Notes: a model not told the origin generated them from the sequence alone. A stretch of 64,000 nucleotides of DNA from Clarkia xantiana subsp. parviflora (GCA_036873135.1 JAPTYO010000059.1:5387066-5451065); one strand, 5' to 3'. Shown: positions 22,131 through 35,126, counted from the stretch's first letter. A program made the numbers and translations.

Positions 22131-22199
22131 ATATATATATATATATAAATTTAAAATATACACTATTTACAAAAAAAAAAAAAAAAAAAAAAATTATAA

Positions 22200-22940
22200 T
22201 GGGTGATCTTTATTTAATGTATATATCTGTATTGTAAAAACTCACTATCTTAATAAATAATTAATTTAACTATAATTTGTTGTTATTTATATTTGAATAT
22301 TGAATTTATTTTATCAATTAAATTCAATAAATTTTACATTAGAAATAATAAATTTTTATCAGAAAATCATAATTTTTAGAACCCATCATATTCTAATCTA
22401 TGAACCCTTTTTGGTAAACATTTTTTTTTCTTTTATTCAACTACATATATTATTGTACTAAGAATGTTTTTTTATTTTATTTTATATATTTACATTGCTT
22501 TCGCAAGTTCGGACCGGGAGCGTTAAGGTTAAAGTCCTCCCCAAGGTGCAGATTACATATATAAATAAATACCAAAAAGATGATGTCACTTATTTCTTTA
22601 ATTATTATTAATACATAATTGTTTAATTTGCAGGTATAATAATGATTCATTAATTGTATAAATTATTGTACTAAGAAAGATATATAGATTAACATTCATT
22701 TAATTACGTTATCAACATTGTTTTTTCCCTTTTAAGTTGTTGTTATTAATATTATTAATATATATTACATTAAATACTCAGTCAATCAACTCAAAAAAGA
22801 AAAAACAATCAACTCAATAAGTCATTATATATATATGAAGATATTTTATAGCCCAAATTAATAAAATAATAAATTACACAACTAAAATTACATCTAATAA
22901 GCTCATCTAGTCAATAGAAAAGTAAGCCCATATTCATTCA
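22200..22940. other. AT-rich DNA with a SINE fragment
   Basis: Apart from the SINE-like piece at about 22440-22550 I see no gene or ordered repeat in this stretch. Confidence 0.45.
22440..22550 (-). mobile_element. 3' fragment of the SINE family seen at 49800
   Basis: On the minus strand the order CACCTTGGG, TTTAACCTTAACG, TCCCGGTCCGAA, TTGCGAAAGCAATGTA reproduces the body of the SINE at 49800-49953. The tRNA-like head is missing. Confidence 0.6.
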
Positions 22941-22949
22941 CTACCGAAC

Positions 22950-23148
22950 CCGATAAAAATCAACAACCTCTCTTCAACTCCACCTTTACCTCCACCTCGA
23001 CGCAGCAGCCATCCACATCTCTATCATCCAGAAACATTAGAGGCGTCGCGGCTCCACCCACATCACCCAAACGGCCAAACCTTAGTCTTCGCTCCGATGA
23101 TGATAAACTGTTGGCGGCAAGTGCGCAGTGGCTTGGTAAGTCGAAAAA
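22950..23148 (+). other. Unrecognised exon-like fragment
   Basis: An open plus-strand stretch of balanced composition in AT-rich DNA encodes a Ser/Thr/Pro-rich run followed by SPKRPNLSLRSDDDKLLAASAQWLG and then GTAAG, as at a 5' splice site. No start codon, partner exon or family is recognised. It could be a captured or relic gene fragment. A minus-strand frame across the same bases is less plausible. Confidence 0.25.
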
Positions 23149-23845
23149 ATAATTATTTGTATATTCATATCTCCTTCTGATCACTCAGATGTGATTTCTG
23201 CTCTGGTCAGGGAACAATTTGAAAGGAAATTATGGATCAGATTCAAGGCAGACCAATGCATGCATTGTAATTATGGCTTCAATATCAGCCCAGGTGTCGA
23301 TTTCGATCATTTCTAGCTGACCGATACCGAGAGAATTGCGACGTCTTCCCACCAGCTCCGGTGTCGATCTCGACATTTCCTCTTTAACCTGCAGAATCGC
23401 GACACCTCCTCTGGCCCTAGATATGGCTTTTCAATCAGATTCTGCAGTAACTTTCTTCTTCTTATATACAGATATATAGATTTCTGTTTTTATGGTGAAT
23501 TATTTAACCAAATTAATTGCTGAATTAATGTTGAAATTTAATTGCTGAATTAATTATGGTGAATTGGGTCTGTTAATTTGCTGAGTTCGAGTATGTTATA
23601 GATTAAAAAAGTAACGCTTTCAAAGCGGTGAGATGGACATTGAATCACATAACTGACAGAGAAGAGATGCTGTGAAAGAATAAATGCAGGAATGAAAATG
23701 GCTTGAAGAGGTGTAACAGTTCTGATGGAAATGAGATCATGAGTCCTAATTTTGGAGCGTGGATATCACTGTCCAATAGAAATCTGATTTGCTGACATGG
23801 CAGTTTTTAAGCAACCTAATTAAAAACTAAGATGCATCCAAATTA

Positions 23846-25665
23846 TCTATATATATATTATATAAAGTAAGATGTGAGAGAAGAGAGTGTTCTCAGCTTG
23901 AGACATCAGCGCTAATCAGTGCTATCAGGCTAACACATCAGCCACAAATGTCAAATCAAAAGGTGACACCTAAACTGAATAATACAGCAATTCTCATAGC
24001 CACATTAGCAACCCATACACCAATAAAAAGTGCCTCTTTGTCTTCTTGAATTTTCAAGAAGCTTCTGGCTGGATATCAGTTACTGGAATTGAAGTAGCGT
24101 TCTAGATCTGGATGTGAGTTACGGGAATTGAAGAACCATTTGTTTAATCATTCAAAATCCCACATTAAATTTCCCACATTCAGAATGAAGTTTCCAGTCA
24201 TATATAAACATAAGCTGATACACCAGAGAGACTCATCAAATCGCTGAAACCATAAAAAAAAAAAAAATCAACACATTCAGAAGAAGAGTCTAGATTGACC
24301 GATCTATTCAAATGCTTCATCTATTAGCTCAACCCCAATAGACGCCTTATACCTGAGCTTGCAAAATCGTCTCGGCTAACTACCGTAAGGGTTAGCGATT
24401 ACTTGGTGAAGAACCCAGTTAGCGTAACAGAGCTTGGCGTACGTGACATTACAGATCCGGCATAAAACTCGGCCACGGAAGGATTAGGTCCGACAAGGTA
24501 GTTGACACGCACCTGGCTGCGGACAAGATATGGAATCGGGAACCAAACGACCTGTCGTGCCGAGACCTACCAGAATCGGGACGGGCCTCAGAATCATAAC
24601 CTGGACGATGATGAGGTTCTTCGCCAGGGAGGCGAGGATGAGTGATTATTTGATTTCTCTTGGCTCCGACGGCGGAGGAATAAATTTACGGGTATGGAGG
24701 ACGAAATTAGGGTTTTGAAGAGTAATAAGAACATATCAATGGTGTCTGAGAATAAAGATAAGACGACATGGTCAATGGTGGGTTTCCAATTTCATTCTAA
24801 GGAATAACTCTGTCCGTGTCATATACCATTAGGATAATTAGATAACCATGAGAATTATATTTTATTGGGCCTTTTGGGTTTAATTTTTTATTGGGCTTAA
24901 GGACCTTAAATATTTTATACTCTATTTCATGGATTAGATCAGACCAGAAGTGGAGTATCTCATTTTATTTTCACTATTCGAACCGGTTAAAAAAACACCA
25001 TATAAATATTTGATCTCCAACTCCAAGTATTGTATATTACTATTATATTTAAAACAAATTTCATTACTAAACATGAATTTACATTTTTTTGCTTGCCTTT
25101 TGAATTAAATAAGATAGTGTGGTGAATTAACTTACAAGTCTTAAAACTCGATAAAATTATATAAATTATAGATACGTAATATGTAATATTGTATTTGATA
25201 TTCGAGAAAAAAATCTGTTAAAAATCTGTTCGGCTTAACTTTACTTAAGAGTAATCACTGTGATTTATTAAATGTTATATGAACTTATTATAATTTATTT
25301 AAAAATACCCTCAAGTCACTCCCCATGTAAGGAACGATACCTAGCGTTATAGTTATTGATAAGAAATTAAGAATATCAATACAGTTATAGCTAGGGTTTT
25401 ATAATGAAAAGATTATAATTAACTAATTATTCAATCCGGTGAAGTGTGGAAACAATATGTACATTATTATATTCACGTATAAATACCTATTAAATCACCT
25501 CATACTTACATTAAAACTGATACTTTTAAACTGAAACACTCGAGAATTTCGGAGGGTGCCCGTTTTAGCAATAGTACTTCCAACCGATAATTGACACATA
25601 ATTTTAATATTTAATGTTTGCGGTTAAGCAAGTCGCCCCGCGCGTAGCGCGGGGTCAGCACCTAG
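23846..25665 (+). mobile_element. Non-autonomous Helitron, 1820 bp
   Basis: The 5' end is TCTATATATATATTATATAA at 23846 preceded by A. The 3' end is CTAG at 25662-25665 followed by T, so it sits between A and T without a target duplication. Eleven bases before the terminus is a strong hairpin CCCCGCGCGTAGCGCGGGG (25636-25654). These are the textbook Helitron ends. No Rep/helicase coding is present. The interior (24280-24720) is of higher GC and may hold captured sequence, but I recognise no protein. Confidence 0.8.
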
Positions 25666-26534
25666 TATATTATATAGATAGATATATAGATATAGATAGA
25701 TAGATTCATTCTTGAGCGTAATTATCATATTATATGTATTTATACCTTGGTGATTCGTCATTACAAACTTATACAAACAGTTTATGATAAGATTTCTAGT
25801 ACCTTGATGATCATTTGTCTAACTTCATGTTTTAGTCTAATTGGAAGCGATCAAGTTAGTACGAAGAAAGTGAAAGCACTCACGAAATGAATCCTAACCT
25901 ACATAGTTGCATCCCTTAGTCTTCCTGGAAGAGGAGCATCACACATTGCCATTGGATTGGAGCCGAATGTGTTATTTCATTGGCCTCAACTTACTGGTTC
26001 AAAGATTGATCAAAGAGAATTGAAAAAAAATAGTAAGTAAAAAAGACGGAAGATCGAATTGTAGTACTTTTGAAGGTAAGCTTATTCGAGGCGGAGGTCA
26101 GATTTATAGTTTCCATTAGAGTCATTTAGTAGTTGCGTAGATGTAATGTTATTCGTCAAACAATATGAGCATAACTAATTGCGCAGAAGAAATCACATTC
26201 GAGATAAATGGCCAAAAATGTACGTTGACTTCTTTTAAGGTTGATCAATTTCTTTGTATTTATTTTTTTCTTGGGTTGTGCTAAATTTTATGATAAAAAA
26301 TTAAGAAACTGAATTAGCATTAGTTCATTAATGAAACTTACATAAAAAATAAAACGCTTTGTAAGATTGAATGTGATGCTTTGGAGCAATTCTAGCTCAC
26401 TATAGATATACACATGGCAATGCCATCTCATCAGCGAGAAATATAAATTGATGTGGACCAATAAGATGTTTTGATTAGGAGATGTAACTGCTTCATTTCA
26501 TTACTTGTCAACAATCTATTAGAATTATATTATA
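25666..26534. other. Sparse DNA with a GATA microsatellite
   Basis: A (TAGA)n-like run lies at about 25672-25705. Otherwise I see no gene or transposon end. Confidence 0.45.
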
Positions 26535-26613
26535 CTAGGTATTTGACCCGCGCATTGCGCGGGTTGATATTTCCATGTTTTGAATTTTTGATAAATATTT
26601 AAATACTTCAAAG
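26535..26613 (-). mobile_element. Helitron 3' tail, minus orientation
   Basis: Read on the minus strand, the hairpin ACCCGCGCAATGCGCGGGT is followed by CAAATAC and CTAG (26535-26538), then T. The rest of the element is cut by the copia element starting at 26614, and its 5' end was not found. Confidence 0.65.
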
Positions 26614-27199
26614 TGTTACAAAACTAGAGAACTAATAGAAGAGAGAATTTGAGGATGTTCTTATTATCACACATAGGGGCCCTTATATAAGGATTACATA
26701 GACTTGGGGAGGAAGTACATTCAATACTAGGAAAGTCTAAAGAAGGAAGATGGTATATATACGTAATATTGAACATCCACTAGATATATTCATAACACTC
26801 CCCCTTGGATGTTCAAAAGGGAATTTTGCCTCGTTAAAACCTTACTAGAAAAAAACTCATTTGGATAAAAATCTAGTGAAGGAAAAAGAGTACACAATTA
26901 TGGATCCGTTTTGTAAGCTGCCTCGTTAAAAACCTTACCAGGAAAACCCGATGGGACAAAACCTTGGTTAAGGGAAAAAGAGTTCAGCGGTGTAGATTCT
27001 CCCCCTGATGTTGACATCGCGTAATTTCATTAAGTCGACGCAATCCAATCATGTTCGCCAATATTCCAAATGTCGCAGTCGATAAAGCCTCCCTGAAAAG
27101 ATCCGCTAGATAATCATATGAACAAATTCGTTGGATGAAGAATAACTTGAGGCGAATGTGTTTTGTATGTCTCCTTTGATATAACAATCTTCAAGTCGA

Positions 27200-29470
27200 G
27201 ATTTGTGTAGCAAATTAATTTAGGTCTTGATTCATCATGATATTAAACTCATGGAATTCTTACAATCATTAAGGTACTCATTAGATGTGTTTATCTATGC
27301 AAAATAGCTTCAAGACATTTTTTTTATAGGACAAGATTATTTTCAATATCTTAAGTACTCGATCTTCAGGCCGAGCCAAACCTTTGTCCTTTCAATATAT
27401 TTTGTTTGAATTTAACATCATCAATAAATTGATTGTATTTACAAACTCTTCACGAGTTTCAATATCTTTAAATTCTCCCCCTCACGCGATGCCCCTTTCG
27501 ACTATAGCGTGATCAATTCAACTTATCAAAATATCAGTTTTCTTGATTCGCATAATATCATCTGATATATCTTAGCTCAAATGTGCTATACATTGTGGAG
27601 AATATAACATAATCTGCCTGTATTATTTTAAATGGTACAATATCTTTATCCAACATTCTTGGAAAAAATTTCGTGCTAGGATTTTCACTTTAATTTTTCT
27701 ATCAAATTAGCCACTCAAAAAGGCTATAAATAATTCATATGTGAGACGCATTTAAAACTTTTTATGTACTGCCAACGTAATAATATAATTGAAGGTGATT
27801 GCTCCACTAAATGATCCATATAATAATTGTCAGGATTCTGCATATAACATTTGTACCACAGGTTGTATGTATATATCTTACGACACAATTTATTTATGCG
27901 GAAAATAATTTGTATCCACTGGCTTCCACCTTCTGCATTTTTCATGTTAATACTTGCGTCTTTTCAAACTTTGGCCAATCATAATATTTGTTTAACATAT
28001 TGAGCTCAAGATCCTCGTCTTGTTTTATGATTTCACTCATGAATAATATTCAAAACTGTTGTCGACAACTTGATATTCTCGGTTCCATCATTTTCCCATT
28101 AACAACATAACTCATCGAGATCTCTTTATCACAATTATTTTTAGGTACCTAAATTATTTTCTCTATATTTATTCATTTTCTTTCTATGCTCCATTCTTTT
28201 ATCAATAAAATTGCTTTGGAACCATTATCACATGCTTCAGGCGTGAGTTATTTTTCATTATAATTTTTCCTACCGGGACATTTCAAATTGGAGCATTTGC
28301 AGCTGTTACTTACTTGACTTATGACTTTCTGGGTCTCATAAGTCACTAATTAATAGGCAGTATCTTAAAATGTTTATCTCTTTGAACTTCAAGTTCATAT
28401 TATCATTGTGCGAGGATCTAAATGAGATAATAATATTTTTTTTCCAGTCAATTTTCTGCCAGCTGCTTATTTTCTCCCCTTAATGTTGGGAAAATTTGTT
28501 CATCAATGACAATCAGCAACTCTTGCATTGATATATAACAGTCATTGTTCTCAAATAATTTGTTTATAGACAACATATTTTTCTCAACATTCCAAACTCA
28601 TGTTTGTGCGTTGCGGTGGAGCAATTCAAATATATATCGCACATCATAAAATTTATCCATGAGAAATTTGTCTCATCACCAAAAATTGGTTGTATGGGGA
28701 GAACTGTGATTTAACATTGGCTTGATGCGCATTTTTAGTGCTGCTTTCATAGTAGCATACATTTGTATTTAATTTGCTCTAATTGTAGCAATTTAGCTAT
28801 TTAATTGGAGGATCTTTGTAACTTTCATGCTAAACTGCAAATCTAGACATGTAATTGTCTGAATCTTGTATTAAATATCAACTTTCAATATCATCATCAT
28901 TCTTTATTGCATAATATGGAAACTTTGCTATTGCAAATTCGTGATAATTAAATGCACATGCGACCATATTGTAGATGCATCATTTAAAATAATATCGCGG
29001 TCCACATGTCGGGTGAACGGGCACATATTCACCTTTATAATTTCCATAAATAATAGGATTTTATCCCGAACTTAGTTGATGATGATCACATAATGAAATT
29101 TTTTTTAGAAAAAACATCATAATGATTTATGGAGAATATTCAGGTTCTTCCAAATAATATTTTGCACATCTTAAGTGATCCAGAATGGTCTGTAACCGAT
29201 CACGCCAAATACCGTATTATATGGGTAAAACTTCTGGTTTACCTCTATGAATCAGTAAACTTTTTGTTTAACTAATATGTATATCTTTCATAATCTGCAA
29301 GAGATATATTTTGTATCTCTTGTAACACATCCCAAATGTTTTTATTTTATTCATCTTCATCTCAATAATGCGGAGTATTCACATTCTTTATAATAATAAA
29401 ACATAAATATGAAGTATATGAAAACATATAAATAACATTAATAAAAAAAATGCATAGCGTAAATAAATAA
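27200..29470 (-). pseudogene. Highly degraded copia interior
   Basis: AT-rich and full of stops in all frames. By position it should hold integrase and RT of the surrounding copia element, but I cannot follow any motif with confidence. Confidence 0.4.
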
Positions 29471-29479
29471 ATAGCTTCA

Positions 29480-29970
29480 TATAAATGCTCAACTTCATGA
29501 TCTTCAAGATCATTTATAGCTCAAAATATTTCATGATATATCCTTACTTGTAACTCAAGATCTTTAAGGATCTTTTGTTCATATCTTAAAATCTCTTAGG
29601 ATATTCACATCTCATTTTCATAATTGAAGATTATTTATTTGAAATAATTCAGGATCTTTAGGATCTCTGTTCATAATTCAGGATCTTTAGGGACATTCAA
29701 TCTTGTTAATTCTTAGTCCAAGATAGTTAGGATCTTCAAGATCCTTTATTCATTTCCAGATCTTCATGATAATTTATTAATAACGCATGATCTTTTAGAA
29801 TCTTCAGGATTCTTTATGTATAAATTATGATTTACATGATTCACTTTTCATACTTGAAGATCTTTAATTCATAAATACAATGTTTCAGATCCTCTTTTAC
29901 ATACATTCTAGGATCTTCTGGATCCTAAAATTATCGATTTTTGAGCTTCTGAATAACTCTTGATCTTCGA
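29480..29970. repeat. Dispersed GATCTTNAGGATC hairpin repeats
   Basis: At least ten short dyads of the form GATCTT(C/T)A(G)GATC recur every 40-60 bases (GATCTTCAAGATC, AGATCTTTAAGGATCT, GATCTTTAGGATC), separated by AT-rich spacers. They lie in the part of the copia element expected to be 5' untranslated or gag sequence. Confidence 0.6.
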
Positions 29971-30142
29971 GATCATTTTATAATAAAATACAATGAGCAT
30001 AAGGATATATGTATATAATAAATATAAAGCAGTGCAAGAAATAAAAATATAACTGTAAATGTAGTGCTAGAAATAAAAATATAAATGTAAATGCATTGCA
30101 AGAAATATAAATATAACTGTATATTTAAATATAGTGCAAGAA

Positions 30143-30145
30143 ACG

Positions 30146-30206
<61 letters not shown>
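30143..30206. repeat. (AT)n microsatellite
   Basis: A pure AT dinucleotide run of about 60 bases within the copia interior. Confidence 0.95.
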
Positions 30207-30210
<4 letters not shown>

Positions 30211-30559
30211 TAAAAGAAGAGAAATATAATTCATATTTCTTGATCTTCAAGATCATCGGATCTTCAGAATTCGTCATTTATAAAGAATGCATTTTCCATA
30301 GTCATAATATTGTAATCGCGCTTCATATGATCAAATTTTATGCTGCATATATAATATCATTAATTTTCTGATAGCATCATCGCGCTTCTCAAAATTATCA
30401 TTCGTCCAATCAGTTGGACTTTGCATTCTCTTCTTGCATTATTTATTTGTAAGATGAATTATCATCGTTCTTTATCGGTATCATGATGATGCTAAATATT
30501 TCATCTATTTTAAAATCAATCATGTCCATGACCATGATAACCATAGCAAAAATGTACTT

Positions 30560-30780
30560 GTACTCTTTCATAGTAATTATAACCATAGATTACATCACTC
30601 ACTTCAGGGAGTGCAAAATATTATCATTGTAATCATACACTATAATACTCACTTCACGGAGTATAATATAACATAATCTACAACACTCACTTTTGCGAGT
30701 GAAATATATAATCTTTATAATCATGAATTGCAACGCTCACTTCAGGGAGCGAAGTATATCTAGTGGGCGATGAGTATAAT
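30560..30780. repeat. Four imperfect 55-65-bp repeats with a CACTC/GAGTG hairpin
   Basis: Each unit has a short dyad such as CACTCACTTCAGGGAGTG or TACTCACTTCACGGAGTA followed by an AT-rich spacer containing ATAATC. The stem sequence changes in step on both sides in several units, keeping the pairing. Confidence 0.6.
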
Positions 30781-31862
30781 TTTGTTTACTCTTTACATCT
30801 GTATATATTTAAGCATCGAGCACTTATGAGTTAAGCCAAACTGCTTTACATGATAAATCATGTGCTACACACTCTCTTCAAGGAGTTGAGCAAGTCGATA
30901 TATATAAATAATGTCATCAGTTTTTCAGAGAGTATCTGACATATTGTGCAATGTTGATATAATCAAGTTTTGCAAAACCGATATATTGCTTTTATTTTTC
31001 ATATAAATCCGATCCAGCAATTGATTAATCATGTTAGACACAATTTTTTTTTCTTCACACCATAGGTATATAAAATAAGCTTAACCAAATTAAAATTTAA
31101 TAATAAAGCAGCTGGCTCTAAAAATTAATCCAATAAAGTAATATTATTAGAGATTTGTGCTTATCTTGGTGAAGAATCAATGTCCGCGATTTCTTCTCCG
31201 ACGAGCGCCGATCATTTATGGAGACCGAACATATTTGTTTGGTTTCGGCAAGCATCACCTTGTACCAGTTAAATAAATCAACGACAATATTGATTAGCAT
31301 ATAAAATTATCAATATAATTTAGTAAGTTAAATCAACAAAGAAAAATTAATATAAGAACAAGAATCTCCCCTTTTAGTATCACAAACTTGGTTTTAGTTG
31401 TCGTTGTACATAATCTTGTATCTTCGGTGAAGCACTGTTAATAAAGTTTTGGACTTGCTATATTGATCTCGATCGATTCCAACGTTCTTTAAATAAAAAT
31501 AAGCATAACTGGATCATAAAGATAACAATAGTTATAATATATAAACTATCGAAACAAAAATAATTCTAATCAACTAAATTTAATTATAGTATTATCTCAT
31601 CTCTTTCCGTGATTAGAAGCCACAGTTGTGCTCTTGTATCTGTCTTAGTTGCAGAGCCTTCAAGACACATGTGAGCAATGAAGTTAATGAACAAGGCGAG
31701 CCATATCATTGAGTTTTGGGGTGGACGGCTGCTGATCGAGGTGGTTATAGGTTGCTATGTATTCCTACAAAGTAAATTTGTTTTTCTGAGCAATTTCGTG
31801 CTGATAACGTTTTACAAAACTAGAGAACTAATAGAAGAGAGAATTTGAGGATGTTCTTATTA

Positions 31863-32389
31863 GGGTTAACATGTCTTTTGGTCCATGATGTTTGACAAAT
31901 TTTGGGTTTTGGTCATTGATGTTTTTTTTTTACCTAATTTTGGTACCATATGTTTGCAGATTTTTTCTAGTTTTGGTCTAACCGTTACATTCTGTCCATT
32001 TTTTGACATGTTCAAGTCACGTGATCCACCCTAAACTTTCAATTTTGTTCAATTTAGTCCCTCTAATACTTTCCTAACCTTTTTTTTTGTTCAATTTAGT
32101 CCCGAAGTTTCAAAAATTCAATTGGACCTATTGTCCAATTGGGGTCAATTTTGAAACTTCGGGACTAAATTGAACAAAAAAAAGGTTAAAAATGTATTAG
32201 AGGGACTAAATTTAAAGTTTAGAGTAGATCACGTGACTTGAACATGTCAAAAAATGGACGGAATGTAACGGTCAGACCAAAACTAGAAAAAATCTGCAAA
32301 CATATGGTACCAAAACTAGGTTAAAAAAAACATCTTTGACCAAAACCCAAAAGTTGTCAAACATCATGGACCAAAAGACCTGTTAAACC
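31863..32389. mobile_element. Mutator-like MITE inside the copia LTR
   Basis: The 527-bp element begins GGGTTAACATGTCTTTTGGT and ends with the near-complement ending TGTTAAACC. The inverted repeats extend far inward (GGTCCATGATGTTTGAC and GTCAAACATCATGGACC). It is flanked by perfect 9-bp duplications TTCTTATTA (31854-31862 and 32390-32398). The uninterrupted left LTR at 26614 shows the corresponding site as TTCTTATTATC. Confidence 0.9.
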
Positions 32390-32520
32390 TTCTTATTAGG
32401 GGCCCTTATATAGGGATTACATAGACTTGGGGAGGAAGTAAATTCAATACTAAGAAAGTCTAACTAAGGAAAATGGTATATACACGTAATATTGAACATC
32501 CACTAAATATATTCATAACA

Positions 32521-33119
32521 ATTATACAATTAATAGTTTATAGAAATTATTGAAATAGTTACACGTTATCTAAATGATTGTTCATTCACGTTTACGTTGA
32601 TAGTTCTTTTTTTTCCCACAAAACAGATAGAGACTTCTGCTAAATTAACAAGTGAGAGACATTCTAAATTATATTACTCTAAATAAATACCAGTAATTTA
32701 TTGGTATATAAATTTAATTAACAAAGTATAATATAATGATAATTAAAAAATTATTAATTACATAATTGTGATGAACGTCAAGACCGACACTCCACCGGCA
32801 TGACAAGATAGATAGCGTTCTAAGAATAAGGAAACATATCATATTCGCGATACATGCGTATTACAATCCTAAGTCCAGCATACAACCGGTATGGTGTTAA
32901 CAACTTCAAGAACAAGAGGTTACAACCGGAAGTTAGCAAGCATGTGGGCATCTATAATAACAATGGTATGATATCCTACTCATGACTTATATAACCACAC
33001 ATTTACATATGTTTTGAACATGTATGATACTAAAGAGAGATGAATGGCATACATGCCTAAGTCCCAAAAGAAAGTGTTTCCACACAAAGATGCATAATAA
33101 GCACAGAAGGGGCGTCTTC
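32521..33119. other. Intergenic DNA
   Basis: AT-rich to about 32760, then more balanced sequence. No gene or transposon terminus recognised. Confidence 0.4.
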
Positions 33120-34930
33120 TACAAATGTGTTAAAGGTAGTCAGTCCATAAATCAAGAGCGGCAGCATCGTCGCCGCCATCATCACAAAAGGGAGTAGTAT
33201 CCACAGCTCTACTTGAGAAAATTGAAGAAGGAGCACGCCTCCCTTCGATAAGAGGGGTAGAATCCTCACCAAAGAGCGCTGCTATGTGTGCGGAAGCAAA
33301 TCCGACAAAGTTGCCAGCTTCATTAAAACCAAGTAAAGGGGCGATATCATATATCTTGGCAGCTAGATCTTCACTATAGGTCTCAATGATGACCTGACAC
33401 TTCACCTCGGCATCCACTTCAAAACTCGGGAGATGCCTTATACTGAGCAATACTGCGAACAGTCTCATCGCCAATGTTCTTCGCAAGTACCTACGCCAAG
33501 TGCTCGAATACAGCTATGGCCTCCTATTCTTTCTCCTCTCAAAGTCGGCTGACCTCGGCTTCAAGGGATGCAATGCGACATTGTTAAACAAGCTCGGAGG
33601 GGCCAACGCTGGAAGCCTTCTCCTTCATAACACAAATAGTCTCTCTTAGTTGCTCCAACTCAGTTCTCTGGAAATCGATCTTCTCGGTCAGCTCGACCAT
33701 GAAGAAGCCCAGGTTGATCGCGTCGGCGACAGCTTGAGAATGATAGGCACACACTAGACAGTGAAAGTCTAGTAATGAAAATACAATAGAGATGTATACT
33801 CACAGGGGCATGTCGAGACAACACCCCGCTAGCAAGCTAAAACCCGGTCAAGGCAGAGTCAGGTAACATCCTACGATCGCTGGGGGCAACAATATCATTA
33901 ATCAGGTGAACACAGATCTCCGGGGTCACCAAGGAGGATCATTGACCAAAATGATAGCTTCTGGTGGAAGCGAAAGGCACCTAAGCGGAATAGACAATGT
34001 CACCATCGAGAGGCCGCATCAAAACCTCCCGGGATAGTATGTGGTGCTAGATGCACGCTGTGTATCAATAAGAAAGCAGTGTACACCATCAAGATAAACA
34101 CACAAGTAAGAAGAATGCGTAACTTCAAGATACGCCTTAGAACCAAGTCCGGAAAGGCTGAATTCGCCGTCATCATCAAAATCGATCTCTTGTATAAGAG
34201 CATGAGACTTACCCCGGTTAGCATCAATGGCTGCAGTGTCAACACCAGCAGCTGCAAGGGAAACATTACTAGATACAGGATCAACGTCCCCTTTCCCTTT
34301 GTCACGGGGAAGAGTTGACACTGGATCATCAAAGATCGGTCACTTTTCTCTTTCGATTAGAGGAACTTTGAGAACCTCCATCCACAGTGAAAGGCTTCTT
34401 GGCAAACAAGGGGCCAGTAAAATCGTCAACAGTGTCGATGCGCCATGAAAAAAGCAAAGCAGATATGTGAGGACAACTACGCCATGAAGTAGGCAACTAT
34501 CATAACAATAAGGTGTACATACATACCCGCAGCCTTAGACACATTGGAAGACTTAGATGCTCTCTGAGCAACAGAAGGAGGAGCTACCTCCCTACCTCTC
34601 CCGGCAACACCCTGAGAGGAGCGATCTACTTATGACCGTGGCTTCACATCAACAAACAAGCCTATAAGGAGAACCATCCTTAATACCACCAACTTCAATC
34701 AACTAAGTAACTGGATAGTCTCTGACAAAAAGGTGACGACTCTTCCACCAGTTCCTAGAACGATCTACGGGAAGAACAAATGGGTAATAAGCCTGACGAC
34801 GACACAGGCTTGTGAGAACATTCCCAATCCTCGTCAAGTCCGATGTCAGGCAAGGTTCAAGAAACATAACAACAGTGTCTTTTAAATAAGAAGACTTACG
34901 AGTCATGACAATAGTGAAGAGGGTAAACAC
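33120..34930 (-). pseudogene. Relic of a second Tat-type antisense gene
   Basis: On the minus strand the fragments occur in the same order as in the gene at 7931-10662. An N-terminal piece ends in WWKSRHLFVRDYP (34690-34930; compare W.KYYFFVQ). Then comes an acidic linker (34019-34321), a coiled-coil stretch with LTEKIDFQRTELEQL (about 33640-33720), and a C-terminal domain with RSIAQYKASPEF and EVDAEVKCQVIIETYSEDLA (33130-33490; compare DEYRDSEEFKMAAVEF). Stops and frameshifts are frequent. The matching gag-pol and LTRs are not recognisable nearby. Assignment rests on architecture and short motifs, not on strong identity. Confidence 0.5.
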
Positions 34931-35126
34931 TATCCCAAGTCCAAACCAACGACTGTCTCAACAAGCAAATATAGTGAATAGCCTACAAGGTGGAAACATA
35001 ATGGACAAGCGTTGCAAAGCAGGACGGACACAACGGTCGACACCCTATGTCCATGACAGGGACAATACCTAATATAAAGGTAACTTAAGGAAGCACAATA
35101 CAAGATAAGACTGACATGTTTCTATC

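Larger units (their letters stand above)
26614..32520 (-). mobile_element. Decayed Ty1/copia element on the minus strand
   Basis: The left LTR (26614-26797, TGTTAC...ATAACA, 184 bp) matches the right LTR (31810-32520) once the MITE at 31863-32389 is removed. Beside the right LTR the minus strand reads TTATCAGCACGAA, a primer-binding site of a common copia form, so this is the 5' LTR. Next to the left LTR is the typical copia pre-LTR sequence (complement of CCTCGTTAAAACCTTAC). The end of RNase H is readable on the minus strand at 26990-27190 (HIRLKLFFI ... DYLADLF.EAL.TATFGIL). The rest of the interior is too decayed to translate. No target duplication is visible. Confidence 0.75.

Noticed and set aside
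31118..31300. Short minus-strand frame in the copia 5' region
   Set aside because: No match to copia gag by eye and AT-rich composition; likely chance.
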